Positions 11,796-19,469 of a stretch of DNA of 64,000 bases are shown piece after piece. Under the pieces are notes generated by a model, which saw nothing but the letters and a program-made list of their open reading frames with translations, searched no databases and was not told where the DNA came from. The stretch comes from Pseudochrobactrum sp. sp1633 (GTDB lineage Bacteria > Pseudomonadota > Alphaproteobacteria > Rhizobiales > Rhizobiaceae), in assembly GCF_030376605.1 (NCBI RefSeq), contig NZ_JARRAE010000003.1, forward strand, positions 248,001-312,000, written 5' to 3'. A program made the position numbers and the translations under genes. How positions within the stretch are numbered: position 1 is the stretch's first letter; each line of letters begins with the position of its first letter.

Positions 11796-12059
11796 TTGCC
11801 GCTGATTAAAGACGGATCACCTTATCGCAAAGCTGCGCTGACAGTGCTGAAATATTCAACGCTGATCGGTTTGGGGCTTGGTTTTGGTGTGTCGACACTC
11901 AGCTTTCTGTCCGGCAATGTGATTTCAATTAATGGCTATGCACTCTCGGGCTGGTATGGCGTGTGGAGTGTAACACTGGCGCTGGGGCTGGCCGGATTTT
12001 GTTTCGGCCTGATCTGGGCACTGGTGTTCAAGGCAATCGGTGAAGCGGCGCGACGCTGA
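11796..12059 (+). CDS. Small membrane protein of unknown function
   Basis: About 87 residues, MPLIKDGSPYRKAALTVLKY at the N-terminus, then two hydrophobic segments (about 21-41 and 51-79) and a basic end. I do not recognise a family with a known role. Start codon is TTG: the one at 11790 abuts the GAGAAGGA ribosome site, while the one at 11796 has a six-base spacing and is chosen. It stands between lpdA and lipA; a link to lipoylation is suggested only by position. Confidence 0.65.
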   Translation: MPLIKDGSPYRKAALTVLKYSTLIGLGLGFGVSTLSFLSGNVISINGYALSGWYGVWSVTLALGLAGFCFGLIWALVFKAIGEAARR

Positions 12060-12129
12060 GTCCGGTTGTATATAAAAGCTGACGGCTTATATGAGCTGTT
12101 ACGACATTTGAGGCGGGCAGGGTTAAAGC

Positions 12130-12238
12130 ATGCTTGTTTACCTTGGCAGTCCTCCCTGCTATGCAGGCGCAATATTCTGGCCGGAATTTCCGGTGTTACG
12201 AAATCTGAAGGCCGCTTTGGCCGTTTTGGGAAAGACAT
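12130..12238 (+). promoter_or_regulatory. lipA leader with element shared with ccdA leader
   Basis: The leader holds GCGCA...TTCTGGCCGGA.TTTCCGGTG (12168-12195), which closely matches the leader of ccdA (41939-41971). It contains a small dyad CCGGA/TCCGG, and a possible short reading frame beginning at the ATG at 12162 and ending at a TGA about 45 bases on. A C-rich CAGTCCTCCCTG lies just before. Function unknown. Confidence 0.4.
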
Positions 12239-13207
12239 ATGGTTACGCTTCTGGACACCGTTAACGACGACAGAAAACGCCTTCGTCATCCTGAGAAGGC
12301 CAACCGGCCCGACACAGCACTTTTGAAAAAGCCTGACTGGATTCGCGTTAAAGCTCCGACTTCACGCGGCTATGGCGAGACCCGCGATATTGTGCGCTCT
12401 AACAAGCTTGTCACAGTATGCGAGGAAGCCGGCTGCCCGAATATCGGTGAGTGCTGGGATAAGAAACACGCGACATTCATGATTATGGGTGAAATCTGCA
12501 CCCGTGCCTGCGCGTTCTGTAACGTATCGACCGGTATCCCGACCACTCTCGACCCGAATGAGCCGGAAAATGTGGCCAAGGCCGTGAAACAGATGGGTTT
12601 GACCCATGTGGTTATCACCTCCGTTGACCGCGATGATCTGGCCGATGGCGGCGCACAGCATTTTGCTGAAGTTATTCATGCAATTCGTGCTGCCAGCCCG
12701 CAGACCACGATTGAAATCCTGACACCGGACTTCCTGCGTAAGGAAGGTGCTCTTGAGATCGTTGTTAAGGCGCGTCCGGATGTGTTCAACCACAATCTGG
12801 AAACTGTGCCGTCCAACTATCTGAAAGTGCGTCCGGGTGCCCGTTACTTCCACTCCCTGCGTTTGTTGCAGCGCGTGAAAGAACTCGATCCGACCATTTT
12901 CACCAAATCCGGTATCATGGTTGGTCTGGGCGAAGAGCGTAATGAAATTCTCCAGCTGATGGATGATCTGCGCTCAGCAGATGTGGATTTCATGACCATT
13001 GGTCAGTATCTGCAGCCAACCCGTAAGCACCATGCGGTTATCCGTTATGTGACACCGGATGAGTTCAAATCTTTCGCAACGATTGGTAAAACCAAAGGCT
13101 TCCTACTGGTCGCTTCCAGCCCTCTGACACGTTCATCACACCATGCGGGCGATGATTTTGCCAAGCTGCGTGATGCTCGTGAAGCGCTGATCGCCAGTCG
13201 TAATTAA
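12239..13207 (+). CDS. lipA: Lipoyl synthase
   Basis: Radical SAM enzyme that inserts two sulfurs into octanoyl groups on lipoyl domains, here those of PdhB and PdhC nearby. 322 residues with both cluster motifs: the auxiliary [12 protein letters not shown] (Cys about 61, 66, 72) and the radical [11 protein letters not shown] (about 87-94). The C-terminal [10 protein letters not shown], with Ser-Ser typical of LipA, is present. The ATG at 12239 follows GGGAAAGAC. It is the last step needed to activate the adjacent PDH complex, and coq10 follows. Confidence 0.97.
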   Translation: MVTLLDTVNDDRKRLRHPEKANRPDTALLKKPDWIRVKAPTSRGYGETRDIVRSNKLVTVCEEAGCPNIGECWDKKHATFMIMGEICTRACAFCNVSTGIPTTLDPNEPENVAKAVKQMGLTHVVITSVDRDDLADGGAQHFAEVIHAIRAASPQTTIEILTPDFLRKEGALEIVVKARPDVFNHNLETVPSNYLKVRPGARYFHSLRLLQRVKELDPTIFTKSGIMVGLGEERNEILQLMDDLRSADVDFMTIGQYLQPTRKHHAVIRYVTPDEFKSFATIGKTKGFLLVASSPLTRSSHHAGDDFAKLRDAREALIASRN

Positions 13208-13208
13208 G

Positions 13209-13308
13209 AGCGTATCCCGAAAAGTGGGAGCCGGTTTTCGGATAAGATACGCGTCAAAGCAAATAGATAGAGCATTTCCTATGGTACATCATAAACTGGA
13301 AATGCTCT
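13209..13308. repeat. Rhizobiales-type dispersed palindromic repeat, copy 1
   Basis: 100-bp element made of two hairpins. First: GCGTATC (13210-13216) with GATACGC (13246-13252), inner CCGAAAA/TTTTCGG. Second: 11-bp AGAGCATTTCC (13269-13279) with GGAAATGCTCT (13298-13308). Between them lies GCGTCAAAGCAAATAGATAGAGC. The second copy at 58561-58660 keeps this plan and the central CCGGTTTTC and CAAATnGATAGAGC. Such repeats are common between genes in this order. It separates lipA from coq10. Confidence 0.8.
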
Positions 13309-13331
13309 AAAACAGCGTAACCGATAAAACT

Positions 13332-13805
13332 ATGCCGCAATTTACTGCCACACGTCAGGTTCAGCACCGCGCGGAGCAAATGTTTGCTCTCGTCGCGGAT
13401 GTTGAAACTTATCCGCAATTTGTTCCGATGTGTGAAGCATTGACTATCCGTTCCCGCAAAGAACGCGACGGTAAAACCTTGCTGCTGGCCGACATGACTG
13501 TTGGTTATAAGTTGATCCGTGAGACATTCACCACACAGGTGCTGCTCAAGCCGGATGAACGGGTGATTGAGGTCAAATATATTGACGGGCCGTTCCGCTA
13601 TCTCGACAACCGCTGGACATTTGTACCGGTCGGTGACGGTACGCATAGCGATGTTGATTTTTTCATTGATTATGAATTCAAAAGCCGCACGCTCGGATTG
13701 GTAATGGGCTCAATGTTTGATCTGGCTTTCCGCAAATTTGCGGAAGCTTTTGAAAAACGCGCCGATCAGATTTACGGCATTAAAACCGGCGATGCGATTA
13801 AGTAA
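13332..13805 (+). CDS. Coenzyme Q-binding protein Coq10/RatA family (START-like)
   Basis: 157-residue single-domain START/SRPBCC fold protein of the Coq10 type, which binds ubiquinone and supports respiratory electron transport. Seen: N-terminal FTATRQVQHRAEQMFALVADVETYP, then FVPMCEALTIRSR, the DGPFRYLDNRWTF strand and the C-terminal helix FEKRADQIYG. The bacterial RatA name is used for the same fold, with a ribosome effect reported in E. coli; I prefer Coq10. It converges on cinA with a six-base gap and no terminator between them. Confidence 0.88.
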   Translation: MPQFTATRQVQHRAEQMFALVADVETYPQFVPMCEALTIRSRKERDGKTLLLADMTVGYKLIRETFTTQVLLKPDERVIEVKYIDGPFRYLDNRWTFVPVGDGTHSDVDFFIDYEFKSRTLGLVMGSMFDLAFRKFAEAFEKRADQIYGIKTGDAIK

Positions 13806-13811
13806 TTAAAA

Positions 13812-14306
13812 TTACTCAGCCAGCCTTTGCAGAACCAAATCCAATGCAGCATGCACTGTGGCTAACCGGATAGCCTCGCGCGATTGGTCGCCGAAGCGGC
13901 ATTCCAGATGCAGGGTTTCAACCCCCTGTCTCGCACAGGCGATATGCACCAGTCCGACAGGTTTTTTAGCGCTGCCTCCTGAAGGGCCTGCAACGCCGGT
14001 GACTGCAATGCTGATACTAGCCTGCGGGGCATGTTTCAGTGCACCTTCAGCCATAGCAATGGCGACAGGTTTCGACACCGCACCAAAATCACGGAGCAGG
14101 CTTTGGGAAACGCCGATCAGCGAGGCTTTGGCTTCATTGCTATAGGTGACGAAACCGCAATCAACGACATCGGACGAACCGGCAATGTCGGTCAGTGCGG
14201 CGGCAATCATGCCGCCGGTGCAGGATTCGGCAGTGGTAATCATGAGTTGCGCCTTGCGGCAGGCATCAAGAACGGCGAGAGCTTGTTCTTCTGCTACGAG
14301 ACTCAT
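13812..14306 (-). CDS. pncC: Nicotinamide-nucleotide amidase, CinA C-terminal type
   Basis: Stand-alone PncC/CinA C-terminal domain, which deamidates nicotinamide mononucleotide to nicotinate mononucleotide for NAD recycling. 164 residues, with the N-terminal active-site stretch TTAESCTGGMIAAALTD (Ser of AESCTGG) and VTGVAGPSGG. The MoaB-like N-terminal domain of full CinA is absent, which is common in Alphaproteobacteria. It starts 14 bases after ispDF ends, so the two are one operon. Confidence 0.9.
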   Translation of the reverse strand: MSLVAEEQALAVLDACRKAQLMITTAESCTGGMIAAALTDIAGSSDVVDCGFVTYSNEAKASLIGVSQSLLRDFGAVSKPVAIAMAEGALKHAPQASISIAVTGVAGPSGGSAKKPVGLVHIACARQGVETLHLECRFGDQSREAIRLATVHAALDLVLQRLAE

Positions 14307-14320
14307 GAATATGCCTTCCT

Positions 14321-15523
14321 TTATGCGGGCACTTCACCCGGATAGATGACGCTGACGGTTACGATAGAAGCAATGCCTTCCTTACGGCCGACAAAGCCCA
14401 TTTTCTCATTGGTCGTGGCTTTGACCGAAACGCGGTCAGTGCTGACGCCGAGCATATCGCTGAGTTCTGCGGTCATGGCTTCCCGATGCGGACCGATTTT
14501 CGGCTCTTCGGCAATCAGTGTAATATCGGCATTGGCAATACGTCCACCGGCTTCACGCACGATTTTAACTGCAAACTCAACAAATTGCCGTGAGGCTGCG
14601 CCTTTCCACTGCGGATCAGATGGTGGAAAATGCGTACCGATGTCACCTGCGCCGCGAGTGGCAAGCAGGGCATCCGTCAGTGCATGCAGCGCCACATCGG
14701 CATCGGAATGACCATTAAGCTTATGTGTATGCGGAATTTTCACGCCGCAGAGCCACACATGATCTCCGGCCTCGAAACTATGCACGTCATAACCATTGCC
14801 CGTGCGAATGTCCGGAAAAGCAACCACATCTTGACGCAAGCGCTGATCTGCCATTTCAATATCCTTTGCCCATGTAATTTTAGTGTTATCGGCTGAGCCC
14901 TCGACAACACGAACAGGAATGCTCTGCCATTCTGCAATGGCGGCATCATCGGTGAAATCTGTGCGTCCCAATGCAAATGCTGCATTATGCGCATCCAAGA
15001 TGGGCGCAAACGGAAAGCTCTGCGGTGTCTGTGCTGCAAAAAGCCCCGCGCGCGGCACGGTTTTGGTGACCAAAGCATCGCCGCCAGCCTGTTTCAGTGT
15101 GTCGGAAACGGCAAGGGCAGGCAGCACACCGGTCTGCGGGTGCAGGGCAATCATAATGCGCTTGAGCAGATCCTGCGTGATGAACGGGCGCACGCCGTCA
15201 TGTATCATCACATAATCCGGTGCATTATCGCACAAAGCGAGAAGACCGAGGCGGGTGGATTCCTGTCGTGTCGGGCCACCGGTAACAAGGCGAATACGCG
15301 CAGCATCAATATCAGCGCGTTGCAGCGCAGCATGATAAAGATCGTGATCATCGGAATGGATCACCACCACTACAGGCGAAATCTGCTCGCAGGCCAGAAA
15401 GGTACGTAAAGTATGCGCCAGCACAGCCTGACCGCCAATACGACGATATTGCTTTGGGCCTTCGGTGCTCTGACCGGCGCGTTCTCCGCGTCCTGCGGCG
15501 ACTATAACTGCTGCTGTGCGAAT
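14321..15523 (-). CDS. ispDF: Bifunctional 2-C-methyl-D-erythritol 4-phosphate cytidylyltransferase / MECDP synthase
   Basis: Fusion of two steps of the MEP isoprenoid pathway. IspD part: the N-terminal [14 protein letters not shown] nucleotide-binding loop, [18 protein letters not shown]. IspF part from about residue 243: [19 protein letters not shown] (metal-binding Asp/His), NGHSDADV, and [10 protein letters not shown]. The frame is open from a TGA at about 15547 to the stop at 14321, but no ATG, GTG or TTG lies upstream of the conserved IspD motif. I place the start at an ATT (15523-15521), which has GGAAAGG eight bases before it and gives 400 residues, normal for IspDF. A GTG at 15548 with good spacing opens only the wrong frame, so a frameshift or sequencing indel is the alternative. 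Confidence 0.85.
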   Translation of the reverse strand: MRTAAVIVAAGRGERAGQSTEGPKQYRRIGGQAVLAHTLRTFLACEQISPVVVVIHSDDHDLYHAALQRADIDAARIRLVTGGPTRQESTRLGLLALCDNAPDYVMIHDGVRPFITQDLLKRIMIALHPQTGVLPALAVSDTLKQAGGDALVTKTVPRAGLFAAQTPQSFPFAPILDAHNAAFALGRTDFTDDAAIAEWQSIPVRVVEGSADNTKITWAKDIEMADQRLRQDVVAFPDIRTGNGYDVHSFEAGDHVWLCGVKIPHTHKLNGHSDADVALHALTDALLATRGAGDIGTHFPPSDPQWKGAASRQFVEFAVKIVREAGGRIANADITLIAEEPKIGPHREAMTAELSDMLGVSTDRVSVKATTNEKMGFVGRKEGIASIVTVSVIYPGEVPA

Positions 15524-15727
15524 GAGAAAAGCCTTTCCGAGCTGTCACACCTCTGTTTATAGCGAATAACGCCTTGATAAACGAAATACCAGTGATGTTT
15601 TTTTGATAATCGTATGATGTTTAAAGAGCTTTAGTAAAATCCGCTTTTTCTTGCATGAAGATGATAAAACCTATAAATCTGCTTAAAGTTTGAGCGTTTT
15701 TAATATTGCACAATTTTTAGGCTGATA

Positions 15728-16747
15728 ATGACGACTGCAACCCTGCCATTAAAGATCGGAAACGTGGAAATCCGCAATCGCGTGTTTCTGGCGCCGATGT
15801 CCGGCGTATCTGATCTGCCGTTTCGTCGTCGGGCGTGGGAGGCAGGGGCAGGTCTGGTGGTTTCCGAAATGGTTGCCAGTGCAGAGCTGTGTAATCATCA
15901 CTCCGAGAGCCGTAAGCGCATGGAACGCGGTGACCTGCAGACTCATGTCGTGCAGCTTGCAGGCCGTGAAGCGCATTGGATGGGCGAGGCCGCTAAAATT
16001 GCTGAAGGTGAAGGTGCGGATATTGTCGATATCAATATGGGCTGCCCTGCCAAAAAGGTGACCGGCGGCTATTCCGGTTCTGCACTGATGCGCGATCTGG
16101 ATCATGCGCTGACACTGATTGAAGCCACTGTACAAGCTGTCAAAGTGCCGGTGACGCTGAAAATGCGGCTTGGCTGGGATCACAATTCAATCAATGCGCC
16201 GGAACTGGCGCAGCGCGCTGTTGATGCCGGTGTGCAGATGATTACCGTACATGGCCGCACGCGCTGTCAGTTCTATACCGGCCATGCCGATTGGGATGCG
16301 ATACGCGCCGTGCGTGAGGCAATTTCTGTGCCGCTCGTTGCCAATGGCGATGTTGGCAGTGCTGCCGATGTGCAGGAAATTATGCGCCGCTCCGGTGCCG
16401 ATGCGGTGATGATTGGCCGTGCCGCCTATGGTCAGCCTTGGCTGGCGGGGCAGGTTGCAGATGAATTGCGCGGCGATGAAACTAAGGCCGCACCGCAAAA
16501 TCTGAGCGATTATATTCTCGCGCATTATCACGCCATGCTGGAACATTATGGTGAGAAGACCGGCGTCCGTCATGCCCGTAAACATCTGGGTTGGTATATG
16601 GAGCGCCATGCGCCGATCGTGCCCGATACGGTCAAAAAAGCGTTGATGACCTCCGGCAATGCGCAGGAAGTATCCGACATTCTCACCGATATTTATAACG
16701 GCCTGTCACCAATCACAGGGGCAAAATCCCTGAAGGAAGCTGCCTGA
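15728..16747 (+). CDS. dusB: tRNA-dihydrouridine synthase (NifR3/DusB)
   Basis: FMN enzyme that reduces uridines in the tRNA D loop. 339 residues: APMSGVSDLPFR, DINMGCPAKKV with the catalytic Cys near 99, LKMRLGWD, VHGRTRCQFYTG, and ANGDVGSAADVQEIM. This is the gene called nifR3 in rhizobia, always just before ntrB. Its TGA overlaps the ATG of ntrB by one base, so the two are translationally coupled. The region of about 200 bp upstream is shared with the divergent ispDF and should carry the promoter for the nitrogen operon. Confidence 0.96.
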   Translation: MTTATLPLKIGNVEIRNRVFLAPMSGVSDLPFRRRAWEAGAGLVVSEMVASAELCNHHSESRKRMERGDLQTHVVQLAGREAHWMGEAAKIAEGEGADIVDINMGCPAKKVTGGYSGSALMRDLDHALTLIEATVQAVKVPVTLKMRLGWDHNSINAPELAQRAVDAGVQMITVHGRTRCQFYTGHADWDAIRAVREAISVPLVANGDVGSAADVQEIMRRSGADAVMIGRAAYGQPWLAGQVADELRGDETKAAPQNLSDYILAHYHAMLEHYGEKTGVRHARKHLGWYMERHAPIVPDTVKKALMTSGNAQEVSDILTDIYNGLSPITGAKSLKEAA

Positions 16748-17868
16748 TGGATGCCGTTGCATTCTCTTTGTCCGATCATGTGCTGAATACACTGCCGCAA
16801 GCTGTGATAATGGCAGATGCTGCGGGGCGCATCATTTATGCTAATGCGCAGGCTGAGGTGTTTTTCGGCTCCAGTGCAGGGATCATGAAGCGCCACGGCC
16901 TCAATTATTTTCTCCCGCCTGCAAGCCCTCTGATTGGCCTGATTGCGCAGGTTATTCAAAGCGGTACAGCGGTCAATGAATATCATATTGATCTGTCGTC
17001 ACCTCGTTTAGGCACTGAGCGCATGGTGGATGTGCAGGTAACGCCGGTGAGTGAAATACCGGATCAGGTTGTTATCTTGTTCAAAGAAACAGCAATGGCT
17101 GAGAAGCTCAATCGCCAGATGAGCCATCGCGGCGCGGCGCGTTCTGTTTCCGGTTTGGCGGCGATGCTGGCGCATGAGATCAAGAACCCGCTTTCAGGTA
17201 TTCGAGGTGCCGCGCAATTGCTGGAAATGTCAGCACGCGATGCGGCCAATGAGTCCGATTGTGAATTGACCCAGCTGATCCGTGATGAAGCTGACCGTAT
17301 AGTCGCACTGGTCGACCGGATGAATGTGTTCTCCGACGAGCGTCCGATTGAGCGTTCCGCTGTTAATCTTCACACGGTGCTGGGTCATGTCAAAACGCTG
17401 GCGAGCCACGGCTTTGCATCCCATGTCACGATCCGCGAGGATTATGATCCGTCGCTGCCACGTGTCTGGGGTAATCGCGATCAGTTGATACAGGTGTTTC
17501 TCAACCTGATTAAAAATGCAGCTGAAGCGATCGAGCCAGAGGAACGCTCAGGGCGAAAGGGCGAGATCCTGCTGACTTCGGCCTATAAAGCAGGCATGCA
17601 TATGATTGTACCGGCGACGGGTGAACGCTTGTCTCTGCCACTGGAATATTGCGTGATTGATAATGGTGGCGGGGTTGCGCCGGATATTCTGCCGATCCTG
17701 TTTGATCCGTTCATCACAACCAAAACCAATGGCTCTGGTCTGGGCTTGCCCTTGGTAGCCAAGATCATTGCCGATCATGGCGGCATGATTGAATGCGAAA
17801 GTTTCTCCGGAAAAACCATTTTCCGTATTCTGTTGCCGATTTGGAAACAAGACAGTTCTGTTGTTTAA
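16747..17868 (+). CDS. ntrB: Nitrogen regulation sensor histidine kinase NtrB
   Basis: Cytosolic kinase/phosphatase of NtrC, controlled by PII proteins. 373 residues: PAS domain in the first 120 (MADAAGRIIYANAQAEVFFG), HisKA with LAHEIKNPLSG (His about 143), HATPase N box LNLIKNAAEAIEP, G1 DNGGGVAPD, and G2 GSGLGLPLV. There is no membrane segment. Coupled to dusB upstream; a very AT-rich spacer of 66 bases separates it from ntrC. Confidence 0.97.
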   Translation: MDAVAFSLSDHVLNTLPQAVIMADAAGRIIYANAQAEVFFGSSAGIMKRHGLNYFLPPASPLIGLIAQVIQSGTAVNEYHIDLSSPRLGTERMVDVQVTPVSEIPDQVVILFKETAMAEKLNRQMSHRGAARSVSGLAAMLAHEIKNPLSGIRGAAQLLEMSARDAANESDCELTQLIRDEADRIVALVDRMNVFSDERPIERSAVNLHTVLGHVKTLASHGFASHVTIREDYDPSLPRVWGNRDQLIQVFLNLIKNAAEAIEPEERSGRKGEILLTSAYKAGMHMIVPATGERLSLPLEYCVIDNGGGVAPDILPILFDPFITTKTNGSGLGLPLVAKIIADHGGMIECESFSGKTIFRILLPIWKQDSSVV

Positions 17869-17934
17869 ATTTAAATATTAAAATATCTATCTAATATCAT
17901 GTAATATAATATTTATATATGTGGGGGTGAGGCA

Positions 17935-19386
17935 TTGAATGAACCGGTAATCATCGTTGCTGAAGATGATGCAGCCATGCGCACAGTGCTTAATCAGGCG
18001 CTGAGCAGAGCAGGCTATGCTGTGCGCCTTGCCAGCAATCGTGCAGCGCTTTGGGCGCTGATTACGAGCGGCGAAGGTGATCTGGTTATCAGCGATGTGA
18101 ATATGCCGGATGGTTCCGTTTTCGAAATTCTGCCGCGCATCCGCAAAACGCGCCCTGATCTGCCGGTTGTGGTGATGAGTGCGCAGAATACTTTCATTAC
18201 CGCTATTCGCGCATCGGAAGCCGGTGCCTATGATTATCTGCCAAAGCCATTTGACCTGAGCGAGATGGTGAGCCTGCTGCGTCGCGCTTTGTCCGAACCA
18301 AAGCCGGTGCAGAAAAAGCAGGATGTGGACGAGCAGGCGGAAAATATGCCGCTCGTTGGTCGCTCAGTGGCGATGCAGGATGTGTATCGTGTGCTGGCAC
18401 GCATGATGCAGACTGATCTGACACTAATGATTACCGGTGAGTCCGGTACGGGTAAGGAGCTGGTTGCCCGCGCTTTGCATGAATATGGCCGCCGTCGTAA
18501 CGGGCCTTTTGTGGCGATCAATATGGCAGCTATTCCGCGTGATCTGATTGAATCTGAATTATTCGGCCATGAAAAAGGAGCCTTTACCGGTGCACAGCAG
18601 CGTTTTTCAGGGCGCTTTGAGCAGGCCAATGGTGGCACACTGTTTCTTGATGAAATAGGTGATATGCCGATGGAGGCGCAGACGCGTCTGTTACGCGTAC
18701 TCCAGCAGGGCGAATATATGACCGTTGGCGGACGTACGCCGATTAAAACTGATGTGCGTATCGTGGCTGCTACTAATAAGGATTTGCTGAAACAAATCCA
18801 TAAAGGCCAGTTCCGCGAGGATTTATACTACCGGCTCAATGTGGTGCCGCTGCGTATGCCGCCGCTGCGTGAGCGCAGTGAAGATGTGGCTGATCTTGTG
18901 CAGCATTTCTTCCGGCTGGTGGAAAAGGAAGGTCTGCCAGCCAAACAGATCAGTGCCGAGGGATTTGCAGTGCTGCGCCATTACACATGGCCGGGCAATG
19001 TACGTGAACTGGAAAATCTGGTGCGCAGGCTCGCGGCGCTCTATCCGCAGGATGAGATTAATGCCGAGATTATCCGCCATGAATTACAGCATTTGCCGCC
19101 GTCATTACATGCAGACGAGGCAGGGCTGAAAGCTGATCAGATCACCAATTTGCGTGAGGCGACGGAGATTTATCTGCGCCAGTATTTTGCCTCATTCAAT
19201 GGTGAATTGCCGCCACAAGGGCTTTATGATCGTATTCTGGAAGAGATCGAATATCCGCTGCTGGCAGCAAGTCTGACTGCGACCTCAGGCAATCAGATCA
19301 AGGCCGCAGAATTGCTGGGTCTGAACCGCAATACGCTACGCAAAAAAATCCGCGACCACGACCTCAATATCTTCAAGAATAGCTAA
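17935..19386 (+). CDS. ntrC: Nitrogen regulation response regulator NtrC
   Basis: Sigma-54 dependent activator of nitrogen assimilation genes. 483 residues: receiver domain with the phospho-acceptor in [12 protein letters not shown] (Asp about 54) and acidic pocket EDD; AAA+ domain with Walker A GESGTGKE (about 170), intact sigma-54 contact loop [15 protein letters not shown] (about 218), Walker [12 protein letters not shown]-terminal Fis-type helix-turn-helix [18 protein letters not shown]. Start is TTG at 17935, after GGGGGTGAGG; the nearby ATG at 17939 is out of frame. The intact GAFTGA separates it clearly from NtrX downstream. Confidence 0.97.
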   Translation: MNEPVIIVAEDDAAMRTVLNQALSRAGYAVRLASNRAALWALITSGEGDLVISDVNMPDGSVFEILPRIRKTRPDLPVVVMSAQNTFITAIRASEAGAYDYLPKPFDLSEMVSLLRRALSEPKPVQKKQDVDEQAENMPLVGRSVAMQDVYRVLARMMQTDLTLMITGESGTGKELVARALHEYGRRRNGPFVAINMAAIPRDLIESELFGHEKGAFTGAQQRFSGRFEQANGGTLFLDEIGDMPMEAQTRLLRVLQQGEYMTVGGRTPIKTDVRIVAATNKDLLKQIHKGQFREDLYYRLNVVPLRMPPLRERSEDVADLVQHFFRLVEKEGLPAKQISAEGFAVLRHYTWPGNVRELENLVRRLAALYPQDEINAEIIRHELQHLPPSLHADEAGLKADQITNLREATEIYLRQYFASFNGELPPQGLYDRILEEIEYPLLAASLTATSGNQIKAAELLGLNRNTLRKKIRDHDLNIFKNS

Positions 19387-19411
19387 TATAGCCAGCGTCA
19401 TCAGCGATAAC

Positions 19412-19448
19412 GTTGCATATGTGCAACATTCTGTTGCATGATGGCAAC
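19412..19448 (+). promoter_or_regulatory. Two 16-bp palindromes upstream of ntrY, candidate operators
   Basis: GTTGCATATGTGCAAC (19412-19427) and GTTGCATGATGGCAAC (19433-19448) share the arms GTTGC/GCAAC and lie 21 bp centre to centre, two helical turns, so the same face of DNA. A TATAAT at 19453-19458 follows directly, with no good -35, and the ntrY ATG is at 19470. This arrangement suits a dimeric regulator acting on an ntrYX promoter. The regulator is unknown; NtrX or NtrC are candidates from context only. Confidence 0.55.
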
Positions 19449-19469
19449 GGTTTATAATAGATTAACGGA

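Noticed and set aside
15348-15548. 66-codon frame from GTG 15548 as a separate gene
   Set aside because: It overlaps the IspD coding region in another frame and is Arg/Ser-rich; more likely the true or frameshifted 5' end of ispDF.
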